This document shows, piece by piece, positions 17,540 through 26,297 of a DNA stretch of 64,000 nt. Source of the DNA: Candidatus Fonsibacter ubiquis (GTDB taxonomy: Bacteria > Pseudomonadota > Alphaproteobacteria > Pelagibacterales > Pelagibacteraceae); the NCBI RefSeq assembly GCF_002688585.1, contig NZ_CP024034.1:177501-241500 (forward strand). Direction: 5' to 3'. The notes under the pieces were generated by a model. That model saw only the letters and a list, made by a program, of their open reading frames with translations, did no database searches and was not told where the DNA came from. The translations under genes and the position numbers were made by a program. Position 1 is the stretch's first letter, and the number at the start of each line of letters is the position of its first letter.

Positions 17540-18641
17540 ATTATTTAACACAAAATTAAACAATTCATCATTTATATCAACGAAAAAAATCTTTTTGTCA
17601 GGAAAATTTTATAGTGGAATTGAAGTCAAAAAGTTAGAAAATAATCTTTCACGTTATTTTAAAAAAAATAAAAAAGTCGTAGCTTTGTCTGATTTAAGTA
17701 ATGCAACTTTTTTACTATTAAAGGCCTGTAATATAAAAAAGGATGATGAAATATTAGTATTATCATTTAATTGTTTATCTTCTACTACCCCAATTATTAA
17801 TTTAGGCGCAAAACCAGTTTGGATAGATTTGAATAAGAATTACCCTGAAATGAATTTAAGTGATTGTGAAAAAAAAATTAATAGTAGAACAAAAGCTTTA
17901 ATTCTTTATCACGTAGCGGGATATCCTACCGAAACTAAAAAATTTAAAAATTTTTGCAAAAATAATAAAATAATATTTATTGAGGATATTAATAATAGTT
18001 TTGGTAGTGAGATAAATGGTATTCGAGTAGGTGATAATTCAGATTATTCAATTCTAAGTTTTTATCCGAACAGACAAATATCCTCAATAAATGGAGCAGC
18101 AATAATTTCATCAAATAATAAAATTACCAAAAAATTAATTAAGATGAGAAAGTATGGAATAGAAAAAAATAATTTTAGAAAAAAAAACGGTGAAATTAAT
18201 GAAAACTTTCAACTAAATGAAATTGGTTTTTTTTTCGAAATGTCAGATTTGTGTGCATCCATATTGAATCATGAGTTAAAGAATTTCAAAAGAAATTTTA
18301 ATTTGGTATCAAGGAATTTAAATTTGTATCAAGATAATTTACTAAGTAATAAACTTTATACTAAAATTAATTTTTATAAAAATTCGAAATCTAACTGTTG
18401 GGTATATTTCATAAAGTCAAAAAAATCTAATTACATTATTAATTATTTAAAAAAAAGAAATATCGAATGTACTAAACTTCATTTTCCAAATCACCTATAT
18501 AAGAAATTTTCTAGCTTAAATAATAAAAATGAATGTAAAAATACCCTATCTTTTTGGAAAGATTTAATAGCGTTACCTTGCAATTCGTCGATAAGTAAAA
18601 AAAAAATTTTAAAAATAATAAAGATTTTAAATACGATTTAA
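17532..18641 (+). CDS. DegT/DnrJ/EryC1-family protein lacking the PLP lysine
   Basis: A 369-residue homologue of the aminotransferase two genes upstream. The fold motifs are kept (FIEDINNSFGSE with Asp152; LSFYPNRQISSINGAA), but the residue that should be the Schiff-base lysine is Arg181. The usual His/Gln after the Asp pair is also changed. It is therefore unlikely to be a normal transaminase. ColD-type dehydratases of this superfamily use His at this site, so Arg is a further variant. It may be a partner subunit, a binding protein or have new chemistry. The start is TTG at 17532, overlapping the formyltransferase-like gene by eight bases. The end overlaps the convergent gene by 15. Confidence 0.82.
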   Translation: MIKLFNTKLNNSSFISTKKIFLSGKFYSGIEVKKLENNLSRYFKKNKKVVALSDLSNATFLLLKACNIKKDDEILVLSFNCLSSTTPIINLGAKPVWIDLNKNYPEMNLSDCEKKINSRTKALILYHVAGYPTETKKFKNFCKNNKIIFIEDINNSFGSEINGIRVGDNSDYSILSFYPNRQISSINGAAIISSNNKITKKLIKMRKYGIEKNNFRKKNGEINENFQLNEIGFFFEMSDLCASILNHELKNFKRNFNLVSRNLNLYQDNLLSNKLYTKINFYKNSKSNCWVYFIKSKKSNYIINYLKKRNIECTKLHFPNHLYKKFSSLNNKNECKNTLSFWKDLIALPCNSSISKKKILKIIKILNTI

Positions 18642-19334
18642 TTTAGAAATTAATTTTTTATTATAATTTTTGAAAGTTAAAGCTCTTATTATTCTTATTT
18701 TATTATCTTTATTATTATTTTTTTTTAAGTATTTTTCAATAAAAGGTCGAAATTTTTTTTTTTTAAAATATAAATATTTTTTTAATGGTAATTTAGGCTT
18801 TAAAATCATAAATTTATCAAAATTTTTTATAAAATTATTTTTTAAAAAATAAACTAACTCTTTTTCAATTTTAATATACAGCGTCTCGCTCGTATCTTTT
18901 TTATTAATTATTACTTTTTTAGTGTATAAAATTTTACCCGAATCAAAGTTTTGATCCATCCAATGTATTGTAAATCCAGCCATTTGAGTTGGATAGTTAA
19001 TTATCGACATAAACATTATATTTCTTCCTCTGTAATAATTTTTGTATGAGTAATGAATGTTTAAAAAACCAATTTTAGCAGTTTTAAGTATATTTTTTTT
19101 AATTTTTTTATTATAATTTACTGATAATCCTAAATCATAATTTAAATTTTTTAATTGGTTTAATTTTAAATATTTAATTTTCTTTGTATTATTTATATCA
19201 TTTTTCCACCACTTTCTTTTTTCTGTAGTTTTTACAACTCCAACAATTTGTTTTTTAAATAATTTATATATTTTTAATGATAGTGGTCGTGTACCAAGTA
19301 AAACTATAGATTTTTTATTATTAATAATGTTCAT
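18627..19334 (-). CDS. Formyltransferase-like protein (full catalytic triad)
   Basis: A 235-residue protein of the formyltransferase fold. Unlike the paralogue at 16874-17539, the complete Asn-His-Asp set is visible: Asn92 and His94 in FLNIHYSYKNYYRG and Asp131 in NFDSGKILY. It would transfer a formyl group from folate to an amino sugar or similar amine. It overlaps the upstream NodB-like gene by 14 bases in the same direction, so the two form an operon. It faces and overlaps the DegT-like gene. Methionyl-tRNA formyltransferase is unlikely because the C-terminal tRNA domain is missing. Confidence 0.75.
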   Translation of the reverse strand: MNIINNKKSIVLLGTRPLSLKIYKLFKKQIVGVVKTTEKRKWWKNDINNTKKIKYLKLNQLKNLNYDLGLSVNYNKKIKKNILKTAKIGFLNIHYSYKNYYRGRNIMFMSIINYPTQMAGFTIHWMDQNFDSGKILYTKKVIINKKDTSETLYIKIEKELVYFLKNNFIKNFDKFMILKPKLPLKKYLYFKKKKFRPFIEKYLKKNNNKDNKIRIIRALTFKNYNKKLISKLNRI

Positions 19335-20007
19335 AGGGATTTTTATTAAACCACCAATGGGGATGTATTAGCATATAAATATTTTTGTTCTTCTTCATAG
19401 CAGTTTCTGGTGTAATATTTCTCCAGCAAAGATGAGGATTTAAACCCTCATTTATGTATTCAAAATTCAAAAAGAATTTTTTTTCATAAGCATGAAATTT
19501 GAAATTATGTTTTTTTTTTATTTTTGACCAATTTTTTTCTATCCACGGTAGACTATTTTCAATATAATTAATGTCTCGATGTGGTGCCAAAGTAATAATA
19601 TTTCCAAAAAGTTTTTTTAAGACTGTTATTTCGTCATCAATACATTTTGTTATACTTTTTTTTATAAGCTTTGCTCTCTCAATAAAATTGGAATGCAGTC
19701 CAATAGTGTGACCCTGATCAATAGCATTTTTTATGATTGTATAATTTTCATACCAGAATATGTTATATGGGCCAGCTACCCTTATATAAATTGTGAGAGG
19801 AATTTTAAATTTTTTTGCAATTTCTAGGATACCAGAAAGACTTTTCGGATAAAAATCTAAATCTAGTCTTAAAAGAAATTTTTTTTTATTTTTATATTTA
19901 TTGTAATCTTTTAAAGATATAAATTTATATTTTTTATTTTTTGCTTTTTTAATTATTTTTATTAAATAGTTATATGTAAACTTTTCTTTTTTCATTTCAG
20001 ATATCAT
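19321..20007 (-). CDS. Polysaccharide-deacetylase-like protein (NodB fold)
   Basis: A 228-residue protein. LLRLDLDFYP supplies the acidic motif 1 position of carbohydrate esterase family 4, and QGHTIGLHSNF supplies the H-x3-H metal motif; APHRD and IHPHWW fit later motifs of the fold. No signal peptide is seen, so it would act in the cytoplasm, for example deacetylating an N-acetyl sugar before the coupled formyltransferase re-acylates it. This is inference from the 14-base overlap. The start could be the ATG at 20007 or the one four codons later. Confidence 0.7.
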   Translation of the reverse strand: MISEMKKEKFTYNYLIKIIKKAKNKKYKFISLKDYNKYKNKKKFLLRLDLDFYPKSLSGILEIAKKFKIPLTIYIRVAGPYNIFWYENYTIIKNAIDQGHTIGLHSNFIERAKLIKKSITKCIDDEITVLKKLFGNIITLAPHRDINYIENSLPWIEKNWSKIKKKHNFKFHAYEKKFFLNFEYINEGLNPHLCWRNITPETAMKKNKNIYMLIHPHWWFNKNPYEHY

Positions 20008-20047
20008 GTGTTATCCTATATAAGTTTATAGTAGAGTAAATTAAATT

Positions 20048-21067
20048 ATGAAAAGTTTTTTTAGAGATAAAAGTATTTTAATTACAGGAGGCACAGGTTC
20101 ATTTGGTTCAGCTGTCCTAAAAAAATTGTTAGCTACAGATATAAAAAAAATAATTATTTTTAGTAGAGATGAAAAAAAACAAGAAGATATTAGGTTAATA
20201 ACAAGAAATTCAAAGGTAAAATTTATTTTAGGCGACGTTAGGAATTATACTAGTGTGTACCATGCTATGAAGAATGTTGACTATGTTTTTCATGCAGCTG
20301 CCTTAAAACAAGTTCCATCTTGTGATTTTAATCCTTTTGAGGCCGTTCAAACAAATATTATTGGTACAGAAAATACAATTAATGCCGCAAAGGATAATAA
20401 AATTAAAAAATTAGTTTTGCTCAGCACAGATAAAGCCGTTTATCCAATTAATGCCATGGGCATATCAAAAGCTATGGCAGAAAAAATACTTTTAGCTAAA
20501 GCTAGAATATCTTCAAAATCTGAAACGAAACTTTGCATTACTAGATATGGAAATGTTATGGGATCAAGAGCATCTGTCATACCTAGATTTTTAGAATGTA
20601 TAAAAAAAAGTGAAAATTTAACGGTTACCCATCCTTTAATGACAAGATTTTTAATGTCACTTGATGAGTCAATTGATTTGGTTTTTTATGCTTTTAAGCA
20701 TGGAGAGCAAGGAGATATATTTGTTAAAAAATCACCCGCATGTAAAATTTTAGATTTAGCAAATTGTATTAAAAAAATTTTAAAATCAAAGTGTGATATA
20801 AAAATTAGTGGTATTAGACATGGAGAAAAATTACATGAAACGTTAGTATCAAGAGAAGAAATGTCCAAGGCAATAGATCTGGGAAAATATTACAGAATTT
20901 TAACTGATAATAGAGATTTAAATTATGACCTATACGAGTCTACCGGCGATATAAATGCAAATAAGTATGATGATTATAATTCTGAAAATACTAAAATGTT
21001 AAAGATAAAAGAGTTATTTAAATTATTGAAGCGAAATAAATATATAAAAAATTATCTGCAAAAATAA
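20048..21067 (+). CDS. UDP-GlcNAc 4,6-dehydratase/5-epimerase-like (FnlA/WbjB/CapE group)
   Basis: A 339-residue extended SDR of the polysaccharide-biosynthesis (CapD) group. TGGTGSFGS binds the cofactor, HAAALKQVPSCDFNPFEAV and LSTDKAVYPINAMGISKAMA match the FnlA/WbjB/CapE subgroup, which starts synthesis of UDP-N-acetyl-L-fucosamine and related sugars from UDP-GlcNAc. RHGEKLHETL near the C-terminus is also typical. It lacks membrane segments, unlike PglF/WbpM. Probable partners are the RmlD-like reductase at 21229-21978 and WecB at 52712-53812. The inverting dehydratase PseB is a less likely relative. Confidence 0.88.
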   Translation: MKSFFRDKSILITGGTGSFGSAVLKKLLATDIKKIIIFSRDEKKQEDIRLITRNSKVKFILGDVRNYTSVYHAMKNVDYVFHAAALKQVPSCDFNPFEAVQTNIIGTENTINAAKDNKIKKLVLLSTDKAVYPINAMGISKAMAEKILLAKARISSKSETKLCITRYGNVMGSRASVIPRFLECIKKSENLTVTHPLMTRFLMSLDESIDLVFYAFKHGEQGDIFVKKSPACKILDLANCIKKILKSKCDIKISGIRHGEKLHETLVSREEMSKAIDLGKYYRILTDNRDLNYDLYESTGDINANKYDDYNSENTKMLKIKELFKLLKRNKYIKNYLQK

Positions 21068-21228
21068 CTAATATTTTATTTTTTATTATGCTGCAGGCAT
21101 TTACTTTTAATTATAATTAAAAATTTTAATATTAAAATCTTAAATTAGTATTTATTTAAATATCTTAAATTTTTTTATTTTTAATTATAGTTTTTAAAAT
21201 TAAAAAAAGTAGTTTTTTATAATTCTTA

Positions 21229-21978
21229 TTAAATATTTTTAAAATTAAATGTTTTTTTTTTTAAAATATTTTTAAGTTTTTGGATATTTAGTGAACTATC
21301 TCTTGGAAAATTTTTAATTTTTTTATATTCAATAAATTTTATTTTTTTTTTAAATTTTTTTGCAAATTCATATATATCTCTTTTTTTTCCGCCAATATTT
21401 AAAATTCCAGATTCATCTAATAGAAATGGCATAATTTTAGAAACATCTTTATTAAAAATAAAACTTGTTTTTGCTCCTTTAATTGCTTTTTTATGCGTAA
21501 ATGGAAAGTCTGTCATACACAATCTTAAAATTAATGAGTTTTTGTAAAGATGGACAGATGTTTCTCCGCCAAGTTTTGACCAAGCATAATTATTAAACGG
21601 AAGTAGCTTGCTGGTTTCTTTGTAATTTCCAGTTTTTCCTGGATACACGTAGTTAGTTGAAAAATATACTAATTTAATTTTAAATAAATTACATAATTTT
21701 ACAATGTTGGCAGTTCCAATAACATTTAAATCTATACTTAAATTAATATCTTTTTCATGTAAATCCATAGGTCTTGATAGTCCAGCAACATGAATTAAGT
21801 GTGTAATTTTTTTATTTTTAATAAATTTTTTCATTTGGTTAAAATTAAGTAAATTAAAATTATTTTTGGAAGTAAAATAAGTTTTAAATTTTTTTAAATC
21901 TTTCTTTAAAAAAAAACAAAACCTACTATTCTTTCCCGTAACAAGAATTATTTTTTTTATATCTGAACTCTTTTCCAT
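21229..21978 (-). CDS. RmlD-like sugar-nucleotide reductase (extended SDR)
   Basis: A 249-residue SDR. The cofactor motif is weak (VTGKNSRF), but HVAGLSRP, the YFSTNYVYPG strand and YAWSKLGGE with the Tyr-Lys pair match the RmlD/substrate-binding group. It is shorter than a standard RmlD (about 290). It would reduce a 4-keto-sugar nucleotide. Its start overlaps the end of a GT2 gene by 22 bases in a long minus-strand run (26172 to 21229). The substrate could be the product of the neighbouring FnlA-like dehydratase; this is inference. Confidence 0.75.
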   Translation of the reverse strand: MEKSSDIKKIILVTGKNSRFCFFLKKDLKKFKTYFTSKNNFNLLNFNQMKKFIKNKKITHLIHVAGLSRPMDLHEKDINLSIDLNVIGTANIVKLCNLFKIKLVYFSTNYVYPGKTGNYKETSKLLPFNNYAWSKLGGETSVHLYKNSLILRLCMTDFPFTHKKAIKGAKTSFIFNKDVSKIMPFLLDESGILNIGGKKRDIYEFAKKFKKKIKFIEYKKIKNFPRDSSLNIQKLKNILKKKTFNFKNI

Positions 21979-22823
21979 GATTTTTTTCCAAGCATACTAT
22001 TAATTAAACCAGATAATCTATGTTGATGGATTTGGAATTTATTTCTACTTAATAAAAAAAAGATAATCATTTTTAAAAAGCTAGAAAATAAATCTTTGTA
22101 GGTTTGATAGAAGGCACTTATTAACCCATAGTGTTTTCTGTGAAAATAAAACTTACTCCACATTAAATGCCATTGTCGAAGGTTTTCAAATTTATTTTTA
22201 ATATTTTTATTGTATGATTTTCCTTCAAAATGTTTTACTTTTATATTTTTTATTAGATAAATGTAAAAATTCTTTTTTAAAGCTCTTAAGCAATAGTCAG
22301 TTTCATCATAGTAAAAAAAAATTTTTGTGTCATAAAGACCTATTTTTTTTACTGCATACATGTTAAAAAGAACAAAGTGAAAATGCGCTAATTTCATTTT
22401 GACGTAATTATTTCTCTTTTCTTTACTATTTAAATTATCCAGATAAAAGTTCTGTGGGTAAGTTGAATTATAAAGATTTGGCACTAAAAAAGAAAAATTT
22501 TTAATTTGATTTGCATGCATTATAAATTTTTCTATAGTTCCTCTTTTAAAATCTATGTCCATGTCTAGATAAATAGAAAATTTAGTTTTTATAATTTTAA
22601 ATGCTAGATTCATCGCGCCTGTAACACCCAAATTTTTCCTGCATAGAATAACATTAACGTTTTTATATTTTCTTTCAAAATATGTCTTAGTTTCACTTAA
22701 ATTAGAGTTTTCAATAATTATAATTTTTATTTTAGGATTAATTTTTTTTATTATACGCTCAAAACTATAATCTGAATGATAAGCAATCATAAAAATAGTT
22801 AGTTTATTGTAAAAAAAACTCAT
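21957..22823 (-). CDS. Glycosyltransferase family 2
   Basis: A 288-residue GT2. The N-terminus (TIFMIAYHS), the NLGVTGAMNLAF block and the YLDMDIDF acidic motif are those of rhamnosyltransferase-like GT2 enzymes. FFYYDETDYCLRALKK at about residues 168-183 is the usual acceptor-base (ED/ET-type) region. The C-terminus has a hydrophobic stretch near residue 245-265 that may anchor it to the membrane. The ATG overlaps the TAA of the upstream epimerase gene by one base. Confidence 0.85.
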   Translation of the reverse strand: MSFFYNKLTIFMIAYHSDYSFERIIKKINPKIKIIIIENSNLSETKTYFERKYKNVNVILCRKNLGVTGAMNLAFKIIKTKFSIYLDMDIDFKRGTIEKFIMHANQIKNFSFLVPNLYNSTYPQNFYLDNLNSKEKRNNYVKMKLAHFHFVLFNMYAVKKIGLYDTKIFFYYDETDYCLRALKKNFYIYLIKNIKVKHFEGKSYNKNIKNKFENLRQWHLMWSKFYFHRKHYGLISAFYQTYKDLFSSFLKMIIFFLLSRNKFQIHQHRLSGLINSMLGKKSWKRVQI

Positions 22824-23629
22824 TATAGATTATTAGAAAATTTTTTAACAAGATGATTTAAATCTTTAAGAAGAGAGGTTGATGGTTTAAAATTAAATTC
22901 TTTTTTGATTTTAGAAATATTAATTAATTTTTCATTTATTTTCTCACCTTGATTTGCAAAAATTATTTTGCAGTTAGTTATTTTTTTAATTTCATTTGCT
23001 ATAGAAATTAGAGAAATTCTTTTACCAGAAGCAACATTATAAATATTTTCTTTACCTGATTGAATGATTTTCAATATTATATTTATAGCGTCATCAATAC
23101 TTAAATAATCTTTTAAGGAATTTTTATTAATACTTATTAGAATCTCCCCTTTTTTAATGGCGCTTCTTATAAAAGTAGGAAGCACAATGGGTGCATAATA
23201 ATTTTCACCATAAAGATTTGTAAGTCTTATAATTTTTATTTTTTTTTTTGAGCTTAATAAATATGATTCCGCGCATATTTTTTTTATATTATAATAATCG
23301 TTATGGTAATTTGGATTGATATATAAATTGCTCTCTTCTTTAGATGATTTAGAATTATTATAAATTCTAATACTGGACAAAAAAGTGAATGTTGAAAATT
23401 TATTTTTTTTGATAATATCTGGTATAAGACCTAAGTTAGCATAGTATGAATTGTAAATATCTTTTTTCCACAGGTCGCTTCCTATACAATAAATAATATT
23501 TCCAAGGTTTTTTTTAAAATTTAATTCTTTTTTTTCTGGAAGAATTAAATTTTGGGTTTTAAGTTTGTTCTTAAGCGCCGAACCTATAAAACCAGTATGG
23601 CCAAAGATTGTATAAGTTTTTTTTAACAT
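22823..23629 (-). CDS. NAD-dependent sugar epimerase/dehydratase
   Basis: A 268-residue extended SDR with GHTGFIGS at the N-terminus (residues 9-16), FLSSIRIYN, a catalytic YYNIKK (Tyr-x3-Lys) and RLTNLYGENYYAPI in the place of the usual R-x-x-N-x-Y-G motif. It is short for the family. Probably converts a sugar nucleotide (4-keto reductase or epimerase), exact reaction unknown. It lies between the C-methyltransferase gene and a GT2 in one direction, with 21 and -1 base gaps. Confidence 0.8.
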   Translation of the reverse strand: MLKKTYTIFGHTGFIGSALKNKLKTQNLILPEKKELNFKKNLGNIIYCIGSDLWKKDIYNSYYANLGLIPDIIKKNKFSTFTFLSSIRIYNNSKSSKEESNLYINPNYHNDYYNIKKICAESYLLSSKKKIKIIRLTNLYGENYYAPIVLPTFIRSAIKKGEILISINKNSLKDYLSIDDAINIILKIIQSGKENIYNVASGKRISLISIANEIKKITNCKIIFANQGEKINEKLINISKIKKEFNFKPSTSLLKDLNHLVKKFSNNL

Positions 23630-23650
23630 TAGTTTTTTTTACAACTTGTG

Positions 23651-24841
23651 CTAAATTAAATGGGTAATCCAATTAATATTTTTTAACTTTTTTTCTTTTA
23701 GTTGAATTTCTTTCTTATGATTCCATGCAAATAAAAAAACATTATTATAATTAGATTTTCTAAATAATTTGTAATTATATATAGGTATGTGCATACCAGG
23801 TGAAAATTTTCCTATCTTTTCTTTTGTGGTGTCAAAAATACAATCAATTAATTCTGGACCAATATTACAATAATTTAATATTGTTGTGCTTTTGGAGGTC
23901 GCTCCATAACCACATATTTTTTGATTAGATTTTTTTATTTTGTATAGCGTCTCATTTAATTTATTTTTAGACATTTCACAATTTTTTTTGAATTGTAAAC
24001 ATCCTTCAAGACTGTCAATCTTTAATTTTTTTTCTTTTTCAATAAATCTTTTTACTTTTCCAAGGTCATTTCTATTCTTTTTTCTTTTCAAAATATATCG
24101 CATAGATCCTCCGTGTGTTATTTGAGGAATGACGTCGACAAGGTCGAAATCAAAACTTCTAAAAATTTTAGAAATAGAAGTTATAGAGAATAAAAAAATA
24201 TGCTCATCATAAATTTGATCGTAAGAAACTTTTTCATACATTGAGCCTAGATATGGTTCCTCAAAGACTAGAGTTCCATTAGAACTTAACAACAAATCTA
24301 CTGTTTTTATAAAATCGACAAGATCAGGTATATGACAAACTACATTTGAACCAACAATTACATCGGTTTTCTTTTTAAAATTTTCTAAATTATATATGTG
24401 TTGAGTAGAAAAAAATTTGTTTATGGTATTAATTTTTTTTTGACGTGCTATTTTAAACACATTATATGATGGCTCAAATCCTATATATTCAATATCAAGT
24501 TTTTTGAAATTTTCTAGAAATGTTCCATCATTAGATCCTATTTCTATTAATCTAGAATTATTACTCAGAAATTTTTTTACCCATTCCGAATATTTTTTAA
24601 AATGTTTAATCATAAATTTTGAACTTGATGTAAAAAAAGGATAATGCTTATTAAACATTTGTTTTGGTTTTGGATGATCATTAATTTGAAACAAAGAGAT
24701 TTCCTCGCTAAATGAAGTTTCTAAATTATAAAAAAATTCTTTATTAAAATCTTTCTTTAATAAAAATCCATTAGCTAAAGGCATTTGGCCGAAACTCATG
24801 AAAGGTTTTAATTTTTTTTTAGTGATTTTGCAAAAACTCAT
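23651..24841 (-). CDS. Sugar C-methyltransferase (TylC3/NovU-type three-domain family)
   Basis: A 396-residue protein with the three-part plan of nucleotide-sugar C-methyltransferases: an N-terminal small domain (MSFCKITKKKLKPF, FGQMPLANGF), a SAM domain with LIEIGSNDGTFLENF at about residues 95-109, and a C-terminal domain with CGYGATSKSTTILNY and FDTTKEKIGKFSPG. The zinc-binding cysteines usual in the N-terminal domain are mostly replaced (only Cys4 of the first pair remains; the second pair reads SEEIS). It would add a branch methyl to a keto-deoxy sugar. The neighbours are an epimerase on each side. Confidence 0.85.
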   Translation of the reverse strand: MSFCKITKKKLKPFMSFGQMPLANGFLLKKDFNKEFFYNLETSFSEEISLFQINDHPKPKQMFNKHYPFFTSSSKFMIKHFKKYSEWVKKFLSNNSRLIEIGSNDGTFLENFKKLDIEYIGFEPSYNVFKIARQKKINTINKFFSTQHIYNLENFKKKTDVIVGSNVVCHIPDLVDFIKTVDLLLSSNGTLVFEEPYLGSMYEKVSYDQIYDEHIFLFSITSISKIFRSFDFDLVDVIPQITHGGSMRYILKRKKNRNDLGKVKRFIEKEKKLKIDSLEGCLQFKKNCEMSKNKLNETLYKIKKSNQKICGYGATSKSTTILNYCNIGPELIDCIFDTTKEKIGKFSPGMHIPIYNYKLFRKSNYNNVFLFAWNHKKEIQLKEKKLKNINWITHLI

Positions 24842-24844
24842 TTT

Positions 24845-25771
24845 TTAATAGTTTTTTATGGATTTAAATATTTTAAAAGTATCTTCAATGTCTTTATCAA
24901 TACTTTTTCCTAAATTTAATCCTTTGTTTTTTATTTTGTTTGAAAGAACATGGTAAGACAGTTGGTTCATTATTTCTGAATTAGTATATTTAATTTTAAT
25001 ATCTTTTTTAATTTTTTTAATTTTTTTTAGTATTTGGCCTACAGTAAGATTAGTAGTTACTATATTATAAATTGACTTATCAAATAAATTTTTTTTTAAA
25101 ATAAAAAGAATAGCTTTATAGGCGTCATTTAGAGATAAATATGGTCTATATTGATTCATAGCTGTTTTCCAAACGGTAATTGGTTTATTCATGATTGCAT
25201 TATGACAAAATTTATTAACAGCCGTGTGAAATCTCATTCCATTAGAAACACCTGCAATAGTCGCAAATCTTAATGTAATAAATTTTAGTTTGTTTTTTAA
25301 TTTTTTTAAATATTTCTCTTCTTTTAATTTAATTTCAGCGTAAGGACTTTGGGGTTTAAGTTGCTTACAGTTCTCATCGACAATAGCATCTTGAGATCCA
25401 TATACGCTTGTTGAAGAAATATGAATTAAATTAGATTTATTATTTATACAAAAATTTACAATGTTCAAAAAAGATAAAAAATTATTTGAGGAAATTTCTT
25501 TTTTAAATTTTACACTTTCCTCCGCATTAGTTAGAGAGGCAAAATGAATAACAGTTTTAATATTTTTAATATTATTTAATGTTTTTTTAATTGTCAGATC
25601 TCCAAGTCTAAAAAAAATTTTATTTTTTGATTTTAAATTGAATAAAATATTTATTTTCTCAGATTTATTATTATCAATAATATAAATTTTTTTAATTTTA
25701 CGATTACGAGTAATTTTTTTTAAGAAAAAGGAACCTATATGGCCTAAAGATCCAGTAATAAGTATGTTCAT
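24845..25771 (-). CDS. NAD-dependent epimerase/dehydratase (GalE-like extended SDR)
   Basis: A 308-residue extended SDR: TGSLGHIGSFF cofactor motif, HFASLTNAEESV, HISSTSVYG, the catalytic SPYAEIKLKEE (Tyr-x3-Lys) and a RFATIAG block. It probably changes the configuration of a sugar nucleotide; the substrate is not clear. The start overlaps the FdtA-like gene by four bases, and three bases separate it from the C-methyltransferase, so the three are co-transcribed and likely act in the same deoxy-sugar route. Confidence 0.84.
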   Translation of the reverse strand: MNILITGSLGHIGSFFLKKITRNRKIKKIYIIDNNKSEKINILFNLKSKNKIFFRLGDLTIKKTLNNIKNIKTVIHFASLTNAEESVKFKKEISSNNFLSFLNIVNFCINNKSNLIHISSTSVYGSQDAIVDENCKQLKPQSPYAEIKLKEEKYLKKLKNKLKFITLRFATIAGVSNGMRFHTAVNKFCHNAIMNKPITVWKTAMNQYRPYLSLNDAYKAILFILKKNLFDKSIYNIVTTNLTVGQILKKIKKIKKDIKIKYTNSEIMNQLSYHVLSNKIKNKGLNLGKSIDKDIEDTFKIFKSIKNY

Positions 25772-26172
25772 TTTTTTTTAAACATAGAATGAAACTTTTC
25801 TATATTTGTTATATATTCAGTTTTTTTATATTTATAATCGCACAAAACTAACAAAGCAGTAATATTTGATTTAAATGTTATTTCGCACCAATGCAGTTTT
25901 GGAACAAAAAGTCCCAGATTTTTATTTGAATCTAAATAAATAATTTTTTTTTTTGGAGATAAGATGCTTAATTTTACCTTACCGGCAACAGGAACAAAAA
26001 GCTGATTGCAAATTTTATGAGCATGCTTACCTCTGGTTTGGCCTTTCTTACCCTTAATTAAAAAAAAACGTTTTATTTTTATGGGAAAATTTCTATTAAT
26101 ATAAAATGGTGTTAAAGATCCATTTGTCTCTTTATAGTTTTTGTATAAAATATATTTTATTTTTTTATTCAC
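25768..26172 (-). CDS. Sugar 3,4-ketoisomerase, FdtA/QdtA-like (WxcM cupin)
   Basis: A 134-residue cupin. RGKHAHKICNQLF carries the His pair and strand order of FdtA/QdtA, which isomerise dTDP-4-keto-6-deoxyglucose to the 3-keto sugar before transamination. VPKLHWCEITF near the C-terminus also matches the family. First gene of the minus-strand run that includes an epimerase and a C-methyltransferase. The matching aminotransferase could be the DegT gene at 28903-29997. No dTDP-glucose synthase or 4,6-dehydratase is in the window, so the nucleotide of its substrate is unsettled. Confidence 0.85.
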   Translation of the reverse strand: MNKKIKYILYKNYKETNGSLTPFYINRNFPIKIKRFFLIKGKKGQTRGKHAHKICNQLFVPVAGKVKLSILSPKKKIIYLDSNKNLGLFVPKLHWCEITFKSNITALLVLCDYKYKKTEYITNIEKFHSMFKKK

Positions 26173-26297
26173 AGTTGTAATTTATATCCGATTTTTAAAT
26201 AATTTATGATTTAATATTAAAAATAAAAAGAATATAAATATAGCAAATTTATTGATTAGTTTAATAATTAGAGCTAAATAATTTTAAAAGTAATTTT

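Noticed and set aside
21068-21228. Small gene in the 161-base gap between the FnlA-like and RmlD-like genes
   Set aside because: Only very short frames (about ten codons) occur; the sequence is almost pure A/T and shows no stable structure.
26173-26297. Regulatory RNA in the 125-base gap before the FdtA-like gene
   Set aside because: No stem with more than a few G-C pairs is visible; it may hold a promoter but nothing can be supported.
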